The notes under the pieces were generated by a model, which worked only from the letters and a program-made list of their open reading frames with translations, was not told where the DNA came from and searched no databases. A stretch of DNA of 64,000 nt from Phymatolithon calcareum (lineage: Eukaryota > Rhodophyta > Florideophyceae > Hapalidiales): assembly GCA_977006965.1 (NCBI GenBank), contig OZ345375.1, positions 62,001-126,000 on the forward strand. Reading direction: 5' to 3'. Within the stretch, counting starts at the first letter, position 1, and every line of letters starts with the position of its first letter. The position numbers and the translations under genes are program-made. Positions 11,461 through 22,930 of this stretch are shown here, piece by piece.

Positions 11461-11534
11461 CCGCGAGATTTGCATGATGAAGGAAAAATAACAACGTAAT
11501 GATTCTGCAGCTATTGTCCTCTTCGTTTGTATGT

Positions 11535-12300
11535 TTGTTTATTGCAGTTTCTGAAGTTGTCCCAGAACGACTCCCCATCCTTACGGCTACAGTAGACTTT
11601 AGCAGATACGAGTAGTATTTGATGTCACAAAAGCTCACAGCCGCAGAAAGTGCAGAGCTTCGGGGAGCTTAACATCTATATCTCTACGCAGCCAGTCCTC
11701 AGCCGCCGTCCTTCAAAGGGTTGACCCGAGCTAGAAACCATTTTGGATGTTCACGGTAGATAGTCATCTCGCTACCTTATTTCGTCTCCTTCTGTTCTCT
11801 CTTCCAGCTTCCTTGAGCATTGCGGCAAACCACTCTGGGCGGAATCCATGTACTACCAAACTATCAGAAGATGATATTCTTCTGCCATGGGGAGGCCGGA
11901 GCACAGCTCTTGGCAGTTCAAAAAACTCTGCATTGGAGCGGGGAAAAATTCCTGACTCTGCTCTTGTGTCCTTCCTGTGACGCAAAGGTGCACGCGTGGC
12001 CGGACCGGTTATGATAGCCGGCCTGTATTAAATCTGCTTAAATTCGCAAGATTTCTTCGAAATCCGACGACGGCGCGGTTGAGTCTAGCATTTCGAGCGT
12101 GGCAAGTTCTCGACTCGCCGAGTCCTGGCGAGCGCGTTAGTGATCGCGCCAGCAATTTCCGGCGGGATTACCGCCTAAAGAAGCGCTGTGTGTAACTGGA
12201 TCACTGCGGCCACTTGCGCCGGCGCGGCCACGGGCGCCCGCGCCGTAAACTGGTCTTGTGTCGTTTGTGGTCTCTTCGGTCCGGTCAGCCTCATCTCCCT
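11535..12300 (-). mobile_element. R700-family element, copy 2
   Basis: This is a diverged copy of 7012-7794 in the same orientation. It has the CGGTCCGGT head signature at about 12268-12278, a decayed GC-rich head at 12212-12244, the shared body (for example GGGGAGGCCGGA, CCGGACCGG) and, on the minus strand, a CTGCAATAAACAAACATACAAA 3' end near 11525-11545. It lies between the duplicated AlkB upstream segment and the AlkB pseudogene, and is absent from the 44-kb locus. Confidence 0.7.
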
Positions 12301-12339
12301 CTTGGAAGTGCTTGTAGATTTTTGTCCTCTTTGGAACCT

Positions 12340-13016
12340 TGATCCCCTGTGCTATCGGCTCAAAGTGGCCTTGTGAACGCTAATAAAAAGACGATCTCTT
12401 CGCACGTTTCACAGAGATCCAATCGATTGTTGATCACGATAATCCTCGTCCATCGAGACACCGCGAAGGCCGCAGCGATATCTCAGCTACTTGCTAACTT
12501 CCCCCGATTTCTTGCATGTCGAACACTTCTCCAGGTCCGTACCTATTCTTCTTCGCTTCGCTGCCTCTGCTTTTGACAGTTTACGTTTCACACGCCGTAT
12601 CGCACCTCTTGTTGCGCTACACTGCTGGACTCTTTTTACTCTGATTCTCATTCCTGTTTTGGAGTGTGTCACCGGCTTCTCTAGTATCCATTTATACGTG
12701 TCTCGCTCCATCACCGATGTTACATACGCCAAACTGAAACTGCTAAGCGCCGATTCGTCACTCATCCCTTCAACTGGAAAGATCTCCGTCCCGCCTCGAG
12801 CAGAGGAGGGACATGCGTTGCAAAAGCCGAAGCCATTCAGTCTTCATGCCCGACCAACGTCTTTCGCTTTTCCTCGAGCTCTTCTAAGTGACATTCAACA
12901 ATGCTTCATTCGATCGCCGTCCTTGCTGCCGCGCCAGTGCAACCATATTCTATCCCACTGCATGCCCCACTCGTGCGCGCAACACCCAGTAATGTTCTGC
13001 AGATCATTCTCAGTAC
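12340..13016 (+). pseudogene. Broken AlkB-like hydroxylase paralogue
   Basis: This segment is a duplicate of 44320-44990, the 5' flank and first third of the AlkB-like gene. The start ATG is at 12516-12518 and the first 44 or so codons (MSNTSPGPYLF... with hydrophobic SLPLLLTVYVSHAVSHLLL) remain open before a stop. Later parts are recognisable only across different frames. The copy stops at about 13016, before any of the histidine motifs, where a LINE-A 3' end (minus strand) is joined. It cannot encode an active enzyme. Confidence 0.8.
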
Positions 13017-13220
13017 GTTAACTTTTTATTGCAATATTTTAAAGCCCCACAGACATACGAATATGAAGGCAAGGCTTTCTCGCGTGCTCTCCTCCGTAAC
13101 AATCTTCCAGACGGCTCTTCTTCCTTCAGTACAGGTCTTCTTCATACTGCATACTCTCGATGATGCTTTTGCTGAAGAGCAAAATGTCATCTAGTGCATT
13201 CTCAGAAGGAGGGCTGATAT
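13017..13220 (-). mobile_element. LINE-A 3' end fragment
   Basis: On the minus strand the end of a LINE-A ORF reads DILLFSKSIIESMQYEEDLY, followed by a 3' UTR whose signature is GGGGCTTTAAAATATTGCAATAAAAAG. Similar ends occur at 22600-22700, 32150-32340, 53787-53960 and 56780-57245. The insertion truncates the AlkB pseudogene. Confidence 0.65.
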
Positions 13221-13689
13221 ACTTCCACCTGGGGTGTTTGCTGCATCCGCGGGGATTTCCAGACAAGCAGAAAGCTGTCTTATGGTGGCGGATTTTAGCT
13301 GATTCTCCTTCTTGTTTTCTTTTCGTTCACCGTAGAATTCGTTTAGAAGCTCTTTGGACTTCTCCGGGTTTGTCTTGCGAAAATCCCGAACACAGTGATT
13401 CTCATCACACTCGTCTGTGTTAAGAGAGGATGGAAGAGGCTTAGTTTTTGCTGTATCGGTTCGGTTCTTCTTGTGCGCACTGCTGGCGTGCGAAAAATCT
13501 CCCCTGCCACTTGACGTCGGCTATGGCGTTCGAGATGGTATACTAAAATCTCAAGGTTTTCACTGCGCAGATCTTTAATATTACTGGTATTTGGCTGGGA
13601 GCTCTCCGGTGTCCTGGTGTACGCACTAATCGGTACAAATGATTCCGAATCCAGAGTCTATTGTACAGCATATTTGTAGAAGGGTTTCC

Positions 13690-14251
13690 ATTACTTTTCT
13701 AAGCACTTCTTTTCCTTCTGGAGATCATTTTCCACTTTATTTCGCAGTATGTCAGATTTGAGGGTGTCGATAATACGGCCCACAGCCTCCTTTTGGTTAT
13801 CATGTTGCGTCCGCGCAAGAAAGGCCGGTAGTTAGTGAACAATCTGATGACGTGAAGCTTTGCGTCTGGCTTTTGTGCGCATGCCCGACTTAACTGCAGC
13901 AGAAAACTGGTCGTGTGTGACATTGTGCAGCGCGACTCTTTCACTTTTGTTGAAACAGTTGAGGAGAATATGGTCCCATAGTTCGTCTGTAATAGCAACG
14001 GATTCTTCGAATTCTTCGCAAGCAATAAGAGACAAGAGTAGGTCATTTTCTTTTGAGGACTTCAGTGGCATTGGCTGCATAGTGTTAGCGCCTGCTTGAA
14101 TGTGACGTTCGCTGTCACGAAGAAATATGTTAATGTTCTGTTGGACAATCTGTCTGAGAAAAGAGTTTGAGAAAGGGCTGACAAATGGAAGTCCCGCATG
14201 AGGACCATTGTGGTCTCCGAGAGCCATGGTGAAAAACCCTAAAATTTCCAC
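13690..14251 (-). pseudogene. Hypothetical protein, reading frame interrupted
   Basis: A minus-strand frame from 14251 (more likely start at the second Met, 14227, MALGDHNGPHAG) runs to 13832 (139 codons) with acidic, helix-rich content (SKENDLLLSLIACEEFEESVAITDELWDHILL). A further coding-like segment (DNQKEAVGRIIDTLKSDILRNKVEND) follows in another frame to about 13700. I do not recognise the family. It may be a decayed gene or transposon ORF, or have a small intron near 13835. Confidence 0.3.
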
Positions 14252-17200
14252 CCTCTTCTATGTAGAACGTGCTCCTTCATTTTCAAACACCTCGATGAGC
14301 AGAAACAGGTTCGACGACTACTTTTTTTTCATTACATTAAGCGTCTAACAAAGTGCAAAAGGCCGTGCGACGTCAGTACAGTACTACTGGAGACTCGTCC
14401 AAGATTTCGGGGATGCCATTAATGATCACAGAAAGCGCACTGTGACTCCGTGAGATAAGATTGACGTTCAAGGATCCAGATCTCGCGCGTAGGGAAACGG
14501 AGGTCATTGGATTGAAATCAGTCTTCCTGAGTCCATCACTATCGACTGTAAACGAAAGAACTGTTGCAACATTCAGAACTCCGCGCGTGGGAGAAGCGGG
14601 ATCATGCTACATCTTGACTTGGTGACCACTGCTGCCAATAGTACAGTACTTCTGGGCCCTCTTGTGGCAGCATACTTTGGCACAAGGAGCATCATCTGCG
14701 CAGATTCATATTTTGCAAGCGTTGAATCAGCAGAAAATCTTCTGTAATTGCGCCTCAATTTCGTAGGAGTCACCAAACCGAAACATGGAAGTATCAACTG
14801 GAATATTTCTCGAAAAAAATCTTTCCGAATTGAGTCACTGTGTTTCTATTGTTCGAAAATCTCTGGATGGCGACTCGTGAATTATGATGGCTTTTTTGGT
14901 TGACCTTATTTCATTTGGCCTACCTCTACCACCATTGAAGGAATAACTTACTATCGTGTGCGATGGTGTCAGATTGACAACAGACTTTCTCCTGGAGAAC
15001 ATTTCGTGTCCCAGCCTGAAGTATGCGATACATACTATTCTGTGTGTACTCAAATCTACAAGCACTATCGATAGTACCGAGAGAGTTTGAATATGGAGAA
15101 GAAAGTGCGCATCTAAGACTTGTCTTTTTGTGTGAACACATCTGTTCTGTCTATTTTCCTTGTTGATAGTTGGATTCTGTTCTCTGTTGCACATTTAGAG
15201 TGTAAAGACCACATCACCAGCGGCGATATTATGAAGTGCTCACCGAACAATTCACCGAAAGCAATTTTCGCGCGCACAATACTCGTCGACGCTCAGTCAC
15301 GCAAGAACGTACAATTGTCTCCGGAATCGGTGTTGGAACCAAATAAACTACCACCATAAAGAAAAGGAAGACTGTTTATGGCATGGTGACTAATTTTGTT
15401 GCGCAAAAAAAGTCGAGAAGATGACAATCGTGTGATTATCATGAAATAGAACCTACATATATGGCACGTCTACGGGTAGAAACTGTTTTGACAAGCATCT
15501 TGAAGATACCCATGAGTTTGACGCTTTTGAAGAGCCTGAGAGTGAGTAGCTTTCGCTTCCGAAAATGAAATGAATTCATTCCCCCAATCCAAGAATTGTC
15601 CCTCAATTGAGGAAAAATTCCGCTTCCATAGACACTAGAAAATTACTACGTGGCATATGGTAGAGCGTCACAGGACACATTCCTGTAGCAATGAGAGTAC
15701 TAAGCCACAATACTATACCCCCTCGAAGAAAGAAAGTTATATCAAAATCTCTCAGGTGAAGACTGACAAGAGCCACGAATGCCGGGGAAGAAGTGCCAAA
15801 GTGGGTACTCCGTATTATAGAACAGCTGATTGGTATGATATTTTTCCGGAAAGCAGGAGCCGTCGACCTTGAAGCCGACGCCCCCGAGACTTCAAAGTTC
15901 TTGGAAAATTGAGCGACAATCTGGCCAAGAAAAGAACCTGAACATACAGGACTTACAGGGGAACAGGCCTCAAAAGTGACAAAGGTTTTCTGCAAGAGCG
16001 GAAAATGCTGTTCACAAAGAGGTTCAGAAATGATGAACTCCTCCAGTTGGAAATATAATTTGAGGGGGTAGAGGAAATGGGGCCGAGAGAGTACGCGAAT
16101 GCCACAAGCAAGATCATGGAGTCAAAATCCCGAGCAGATGAAATCTGAGCGCTGTCGACATCTGTATTTGAATTGGACTGATAATAGGGTACTAATTGAC
16201 ATCTTCCTCTGCAGGATATGAAATCTCGTCCCCTCCTGCATCTAGGAGTCGCTCTAAACCAGCACAATGTCGATTCTATAATGTCAAAAGTATAAAAAAG
16301 GGGATGTCTCTATAACACGACATCTCTACAGCATGAATAGCCGAAATAGAAATGAGATTTTCATGTCACTTCCAGGGCACATGCAAGGGTGCAGATAAGA
16401 ATAACGAGCGGGAGAAAATAGTCGATTCAAGGACTTACAGGGGATTCTTTGGATGCTATTGGACGTTCTCCAGGTGATTCTGAATCGTAAATGCTCTCTC
16501 GCTCAGCTTTTTCGTAGCGCCAGACCAACAATTCAGATTTAATGCATGTTACTTTCAGATTTCGCCATTCTCTGAGATTTGTAGCCATTTTAAAGCTGCT
16601 ATAGTACCAAGTAAAGATCTTTTGGAAAGCTTATTATAAGGTTAGAGCCTACTGGAATACTTTATTGTAGAAGAAAATATCAGCGAAAGAATGAGTCTCC
16701 ATCGTATTCATCAAATACTCTCGACCTTCTGCAGCGTAAAGTAAATATAGACGGGCCTGCGCGTAATATAAAGCTTGATGTCTAGAGAGACTAGGTAGGT
16801 CTGCTGTCCTTCCTGTATGCCAAGATCCTGGGCAGATTGATATATTGTCATATCTCCTGGTTTTCCTCTGATTAGACGCCTCAAAGGTAATGGAATCATT
16901 AGTGAGATTGTTTTAGATCTAGTGTAGTAATCATTTCCGTGTTGTCGTTGACCGTAAAGTGGTTGCAAAGTCGCAGCACGCACTTGAGTGCTTGAAGCTA
17001 AAACGGGTAGATATTGAGGCTTTGGCCGTCTGAGGGAGGATTCGGGGATACATCTCTGCGCACAGGGTCTGGATGAGATTACGCTGGTTGCGAATTTCGC
17101 GTGGTGCTACTTCCTTGGTTGTGGGCATGACGTGGACTTTGAGCCATCCTCTAGAATCTAAACGGCCCAATACTATTTGAAGCACTTAAAGAAGTTCCTC

Positions 17201-18990
17201 GGGGCTCCACTCTGTGTGGGTTGGTAATTTGATTGTTCAAAATATTGTGGAACATCATCCGGCTCAGGGAGAGATGTAAGTGTACAGATATTTGCTGATC
17301 TAAGCTTCTCATTTACTAGATTCTTTTGGGATATCAGTGGAAAGAGGAATTTACAAAGCAGGGTGTGACTTCCGTCTTCCATTTCACTGTCCGATTGATT
17401 CGGGATATGTACTCCTTTTGCCAAAAGAAACTTTCACAGGCCGCATGCATATGCTTGCGAGCACTGTAACAGAAGATTGGAACGTACTGCCATACGTTTG
17501 TCTCTGAGTGTTATCTCTGTAGACGATGATACAGGTATCTTAACATAGCATCGAGCATAAGAATGTCAGCAGAGTGTGTAGGTTTATCATCATGAATCGG
17601 TTGAGAAACTGGAGTGGTCATTACAATATTTTCAGTGTGGACAGTATTTTTGTGTGCTTTTTTGTATCATAAATTTAATCCAACTTTACATTCATTATAT
17701 TTTTTAGCGAAATATTTTTAAAAAAATATTACAAAGATTTCAGCTTGATAGCGCTGATACTGAATTAAAGAAGGAAAATTTTACTTCAAGGGGATCTCGA
17801 TGGTGATTCGTCACTTGTCGTTTTGTCTTCCTGAAGATTCACGTTTTGTCCCTGAATAGAGAAAAAACAACAAAATATTTTTGCAATCCTCCTTTGGCCA
17901 GAAGTCCAAATTCTTTAAGGAAATTAATCTGTAAAGAAAGGGACTTTCTCCAAGATTGATCGTCAGGAAAGTAACTTGATTATTCTTTCCCGGTAGAGTA
18001 CGGCGGTTGTATTTTCGAGTATTTGATGGTTGGTTTCAGTGTTTGAGACTTGATTTATAAATTTCGGTCTAAGAGACGAGATGTAAAAGCCAAAAGAAGC
18101 CATCAAGTCTTCTTGACCTTGGCACTTTACTTATCCCTGCTAAGTAAGATATTCAAGACTCAGCAGTTTCTTCTGGAGAGGTACTGACATCGGGGAACTG
18201 CAGAAGTTGGGAAACTGCAGGACGAGACTCTCTAAGCCTTATGTTGTTGCCCTAAACGTAATCGCGTGAGAAATAGTACCAGAAAAGGGCGCGTAGGAGT
18301 GTGTCTGCATTTACAGAGAGACTTGGTTCCCATGTTGGGATGAAGAAGTCCATGACAGTAGGCTCGTTCGTCAACTAGGCATGACCGTTGCATAAAAACT
18401 GTTAGATTTTCGACCAAAGCGTGTTCGGTCCAGTAAAGCGTGAAATTCAATTGCCTATGGACTTTCTAAATGGCATATAGCGCAATAAGGATATTTTTAT
18501 GCCGATTTTGTGTCCGGAAAAACACTCTGATTTCATTTCTGCAGGCATTTCACTTTGAAGTGTCGCATTTATAAGAGGTGCACTTTATAACCTGCTTAAC
18601 TGCAACGTTGTGCTTATCGTATATATGTTCCAGTAATAGAGGCTTTGCAACTGCATGTGGTCAATTGTATCGTCTATTGACAGAAATTACAGTGCATTCT
18701 ACATTGCATTCTATAATTTTGCCGCACTGGTGTATGATACCGCCCATGAACTTGCAAAGAGCTGGAAGCTGATCGAAGCTGCAATCCATGGCTTCATAAT
18801 TATAACAAAAATTAGTGCCCAAACAGCACACCATTGCAATAAAGCAGCTTGCAACACACTTTACAATTTTAATATTTTTGGAAGTATAAGAAGCTCGTCA
18901 GAGCATCTGTGATGCAGTAATGCTGGGATTGCAGCTACACGGGTTGCAGTTTGGGAAGTTCTACTGTAATGTAGATATAATATTGAGATT
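14252..18990. other. Anonymous region, possible spliced minus-strand gene at 15.6-17.4 kb
   Basis: Several 60-130 codon minus-strand frames lie between 17424 and 15603, none with a known domain. Two minus-strand words CCCCTGTAAGTCCT (near 15950 and 16433) look like 5' splice sites, and the first is followed after about 40 nt by TTCTTTTCTTGGCCAG, a good 3' site. 17600-18100 is AT-rich and empty. I cannot assemble a convincing gene model. Confidence 0.3.
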
Positions 18991-18995
18991 TTTGT

Positions 18996-19690
18996 AGATT
19001 TGACCGTTTGGTTCGGTCCATTATAATGCTTCAATTGTTCAGTGTGTGCTTGGCGTGGACAGAAGGGCCAGTGGTGCCGTCTAAAATATCATTTCTTATG
19101 AGAAACTCTCGTCGATCAATGGGAATGGTCCGCCCGAGCCGACCTCTACTTGCTAGGCCCAAACCCGCCGTTCTCTATTTTGCAAGAAATCTTTCGCATT
19201 TAGGCCGATTTGAGATAGACTGGTTTTCATAACCGGTCCACACACCCGTGCACCTGTGCGTCACAAGACTGAGACAGGAGCTCAAACAGGAATTTTTCCC
19301 TGCTTCATCGTAAGGTTTTTTGGAATGGAAAGAGCTATGCTCCTGCCTCCCCTACGGGTGGAGAATATCACCTCCATGGATTCCGCCCTGAGTGGCGCGC
19401 CGAAATGCTAAAGGAAGATGGGAGAGAGATCAGAAGGAGATCAAAGAACGTAAGGAGATGACCAGCTCCTATTAGCTTCCTAAATGGTTTCGAATCCGGG
19501 TCATTCCTTCGAAGGACGGCGGCTGAAGATTGGCTGCGTAGAGATATTAATGTTATACTCCCCGGAGGACTGCGCTTTGTGCAGTTTTTAGATTTTTTGG
19601 CTTTAATAACAAATCGTATCTGTTAGAGTCTACTGTAGCCGTAAGGATGTGGAGCTGTTTCGGGTCAACTTCAAATCTTGCAATAAAGAG
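18996..19690 (+). mobile_element. R700-family element, copy 3
   Basis: This is the plus-strand copy of the R700 family. It starts near TTTGACCG...TCGGTCC at 18998 and shares the body (CCCAAACCCGCCG, AACCGGTCCACAC, GGATTCCGCCCTGAGTGG, GACGGCGGCTGAAGATTGGCT). It ends at CTTGCAATAAAGAGGAAG near 19690. It lacks the GC hairpin head of copy 1. No coding capacity. Confidence 0.65.
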
Positions 19691-20149
19691 GAAGTAGAAG
19701 AGCTTGATAGATTGTTTAGCGAACACTTCACTGCATCCGACCAACCCCAGAGACAATCTTTGGCGATATCAGGGATCTCGACGTGCAAGCAGCAGTCAAA
19801 CTCGTAGCAATAGATTAGAATGGAAGAAGCTTAGGCCTTCAACGTGTTTCTAGCCCCACAATGTCAATGCGCAAAAATGAATAAATGAATGCTTATCGAG
19901 CCTGTTTTTATGATTTTGGAATCGACAAGTTTGAGGGGGATCATCATGGTTTTTACGTCACTCCATTTTGTTTCGTCAAATTGAACCCCTTGCTCATTCA
20001 ACTTATCTACCATATCGGAGAAGGATTTGTGTTTGCCTATAGCGGAAGGCCAGTTTCCGTATCTGGGGTCGCGAGCAGGGGAGAACCATTTCGCAGTCCG
20101 ACTACTGACTGGAACTCTTTAAGTCGTTTACCGAATATACGGGTAAGAC
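19691..20149. other. Flank of hAT element 1, possible older element
   Basis: On the minus strand, frames here contain RIFGKRLKEFQSVVGLRNG and NEQGVQFDETKWSDVK, which look like decayed coding DNA split by the hAT insertion at 20150. The family was not identified. Confidence 0.3.
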
Positions 20150-20374
20150 CAGGGCTCGGACACAATATATTGGGATTCCAATACATCCCAATATAGAATT
20201 GCAATGTGAAATTGCGGAGAGCTCCGGTATTGCATTTCTTATTGCATCGCCGAGGCTCGATCCATATGCTAACTGGAGTCTCTCCACGCGAACGGCTACG
20301 TTTCGTTAGCTTACCGGCTAGCATCGAAATGCGGCGTGAATTTATGCTTTGCAAGGGCATCAGCTGTGCGTGCA

Positions 20375-20817
20375 AAGTTCTGGGGTTTGAAACGCACAAG
20401 TTGGCACACTGGCTGTGCTCGGGTTGTTCCCTGGCAAAAAGCCGAGGGCGTCGCTTCGCGGCGACAATTAGAGAAAAAGAATTGTATCAAAAAGTGACTT
20501 GGCAGTATAAGAAATGGATCAATGGAAGAATCTGAAAGCCGCTTCGCGGCTTCCCTAGCCCGCCGCCACTGTAATGCTTTCAATGTAAGAAGCTGTAAGT
20601 TGTAAGCAGTGTAAAGTAGCTGTAAGCTATAAGCAGTGATTCTAGGTTTAGCCCTTGGTGATCCTTCATAGTGTAAGTACCCATCGAAACCTACGGTACT
20701 GTACTGACTGTACTGCTATCTGTAAGGGCTTACTGTAAATGCAAGCTGTAATGACAATTTGGAGGGAGGTACTTTTATAGGAAATAGAAAGTATGGTAGT
20801 GGCTCTGGACGCCACAA
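20375..20817 (+). repeat. 440-bp repeat inside hAT 1, left copy
   Basis: Comparison with hAT element 2, which reads straight through this point (GTGCGTACAACGTAGTG), shows that about 440 bp have been inserted here. The insert runs from TGGGGTTTGAAACGCAC to a terminal palindrome GTGGCTCTGGACGCCAC (20799-20815). The middle is rich in GTAAGC/GTAAGT-like words (20583-20770). Confidence 0.65.
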
Positions 20818-21377
20818 ACGTAGTGATGGAGTGTTAAGTAGACTGCGAACACAGCATCAAGCGGTGTACAATACAGCATCAGAAAGGACGATCATTCTCA
20901 CCTGATCCACAATATTACCACCGATCACGAGGGCTCACAGTCGCTATGGGCAAGCTGAGCCTGAAACTAATCGTTTTCGCATTGGTGCCGTTCGTTTGCA
21001 ATGTGAAGCGGTATTTGATCGAGAGAACTGCCGGCGCCTCGGTCGAAAGATACTGCCTGGAGCATCGGAGCCCGAGGCCAAGCTGTCCCATTCCTATCGT
21101 ATCATTCATCGAAAAGACCGGATACTGAAATCCGTACGACAATTTCAAACGATGGTACGCCAATGGCCAAGCCCCATGTGAACAAGACCCAACTCTACAG
21201 CGCCTCAACAACGAGGCGCTGCTCGTGATTAAGCAGAAAGGCGATACAATACGCTCACACTTCGAATTCCGGTCTATATCTGCGTGCGACAAAGCGGTAC
21301 ATGCGTATATTAGACTGATTGCCATGAAAAATCAGCCGTTTGCGCACGTTGAAGACGCGGAAGTGCGCAAGTCCTCT

Positions 21378-21820
21378 GTGGCGTCCAGCGCCACTACCAT
21401 TCTTTCTATTTCCTATAAAAGTACCTCCCTCCAAATTGTCATTACAGCTTGCATTTACAGCAAGCCCTTACAGATAGCAGTACAGTCATTACAGTACCGT
21501 AGGTTTCGATGCGTACTTACACCATGAAGGATCACCAAGGGCTAAACCTAGAATCACTGCTTATAGCTTACAGCTACTTTACACTGCTTACAATTTACAG
21601 CTTCTTACATTGAAAGCATTACAGTGGCGGCGGGCTAGGGAAGCCGCAAAGCGGCTTCCAGATTCTTCCATTGATCCATTTCTTATACTGCCAAGTCACT
21701 CTTTGATCCAATTCTTTTTCTATAAATGTCGCCGCTAAGCGACGCACTCGGCTTTTCGCCAGGGAACAACACGACCACTGCCAGTGTGCCAACTTGTGCG
21801 TTTCAAACCCCACATTTTGT
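21378..21820 (-). repeat. 440-bp repeat inside hAT 1, right copy, inverted
   Basis: This is the reverse complement of 20375-20817 at roughly 90% identity, from GTGGCGTCCAGCGCCAC (21378-21394) to TTCAAACCCCACA. The two copies could fold into a hairpin with a stem of about 440 bp and a loop of about 560 bp. Confidence 0.7.
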
Positions 21821-22502
21821 CGCCACGTGAAGCTCTCCGTCAGGACGGTCACCGTGTGCTCTTTTAACTCGTCGAGCTCGTTGAGAGCCGAATCGCTGCC
21901 AAACTGGATGCTACTCAAGGAGCTATACTGTACGACGGATGGTCTTGCAACAGAGTACATTATGCTCTGGCTATCGCTTCAAATTGTACTACGTCTACGT
22001 ATCGTATAGATGCTCGCTCAGGTCGATCGTCGTGCCCTGCCTTACATTTCTGGGAGTGTCTCCAATGGGCCAGATTGCATCAGAGGACACAAAAGATGGT
22101 GAAACCACTGCTGAAGTCACTATTTTCAACGTAGACGCACACATTTAATTTTTCTGTGAAGCATTCGTTTTCTTCAAAGAGAACGACCGATTCTGGAATG
22201 CCCGATGGTGAGCGAGGCGATCAACGCATCGCACTCGGAGAAGGCGGAAGCTCGATTCAAAGACCACGGGGTGGCGGAAGAGCTCATAAAAGGTTGCTGC
22301 ATGTAATGTCCATGCTGAACGCGAGGTAGTTTAATGTTTGATAGAAATGTTCCTTCCTGAGGTAAACTAGACTACCCTTGATTGCCCGCTTTAGTGCATT
22401 GCAATAGTCATTGCAAGATTTAGCCCGGAGCAATTCGTATTGCGCATTGCAAATCGAGCAGCAATTTCTTGCAATTGAATTGTTCCGAGCCCTGTGTAAG
22501 AC

Positions 22503-22930
22503 TTCTTCAATCGCTACCCACAATAATCTCTCTGTTTTCTTATGTTTGGTCTTCAATCTGAGCCCTAAAATAGTACTCAATTGTTTTTGAGAACTCATGC
22601 TAAAAGTTTCCGAGGCGTCGCTTCTCCTTTCCGTTCAGGCCTTCTTCATTCTGCATGCTCTCGATGATGTTTTTGCTGAAGAAGAAGAAAAGCAGATTTT
22701 TATCTAAAAGCTCCGAACGCATTTTGCTGTCAGTTGGGGCAACGTTCCTACTGCAAAGAGGTTATGGCTCGATTCTGTCTAAAGAAGAGGTTCTGTTCTT
22801 TACTGGTGTAACACGATTCAGTGGACTAGAAAAACCCAACTCTGGTCTCCTTCGGGACTTCGAGGGGGAAAATTACTCCACTGTCCTCTGGTACGAGGTG
22901 ATGTCAGGTTTGCAAGCTGGCCTTACTTGG
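22503..22930 (-). mobile_element. LINE-A end fragment and R4 repeat
   Basis: On the minus strand 22700-22610 encodes FFFSKNIIESMQNEEGL, matching the LINE-A C-terminus. From 22715 to 22930 on the plus strand lies an R4 copy (GGCAACGTTCC, GGCTCGATTCTGTCTA, TTCGGGACTTCGAGGGGGAAAAT). A frame at 22598-22500 (RLLWVAIEEVLHRAR) is cut by the hAT 1 terminus. Confidence 0.55.

Larger units (their letters stand above)
20150..22494. mobile_element. hAT-type DNA transposon 1 (2345 bp)
   Basis: The element begins CAGGGCTCGGACACAATAT and ends TTCCGAGCCCTG, giving inverted termini with the hAT-like CAGGG start. It is flanked by 8-bp repeats GGTAAGAC and TGTAAGAC (one mismatch). Subterminal regions are full of TTGCAAT and ATTGCAA words, as expected for transposase-binding subterminal repeats. 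Two 440-bp repeats are inserted inside in opposite orientation. A short frame at 20946-21128 (containing LVPFVCNVK, IERTAGASVERYC and PRPSCPIP) is also open in hAT element 2 (61716-61489, minus), so it may be a remnant of a transposon protein. No full transposase is present. Confidence 0.8.

Noticed and set aside
12491-13021. 176-codon plus-strand frame over the AlkB pseudogene
   Set aside because: It is an out-of-frame reading of the duplicated AlkB segment and starts upstream of the homologous ATG; it has no domain of its own.
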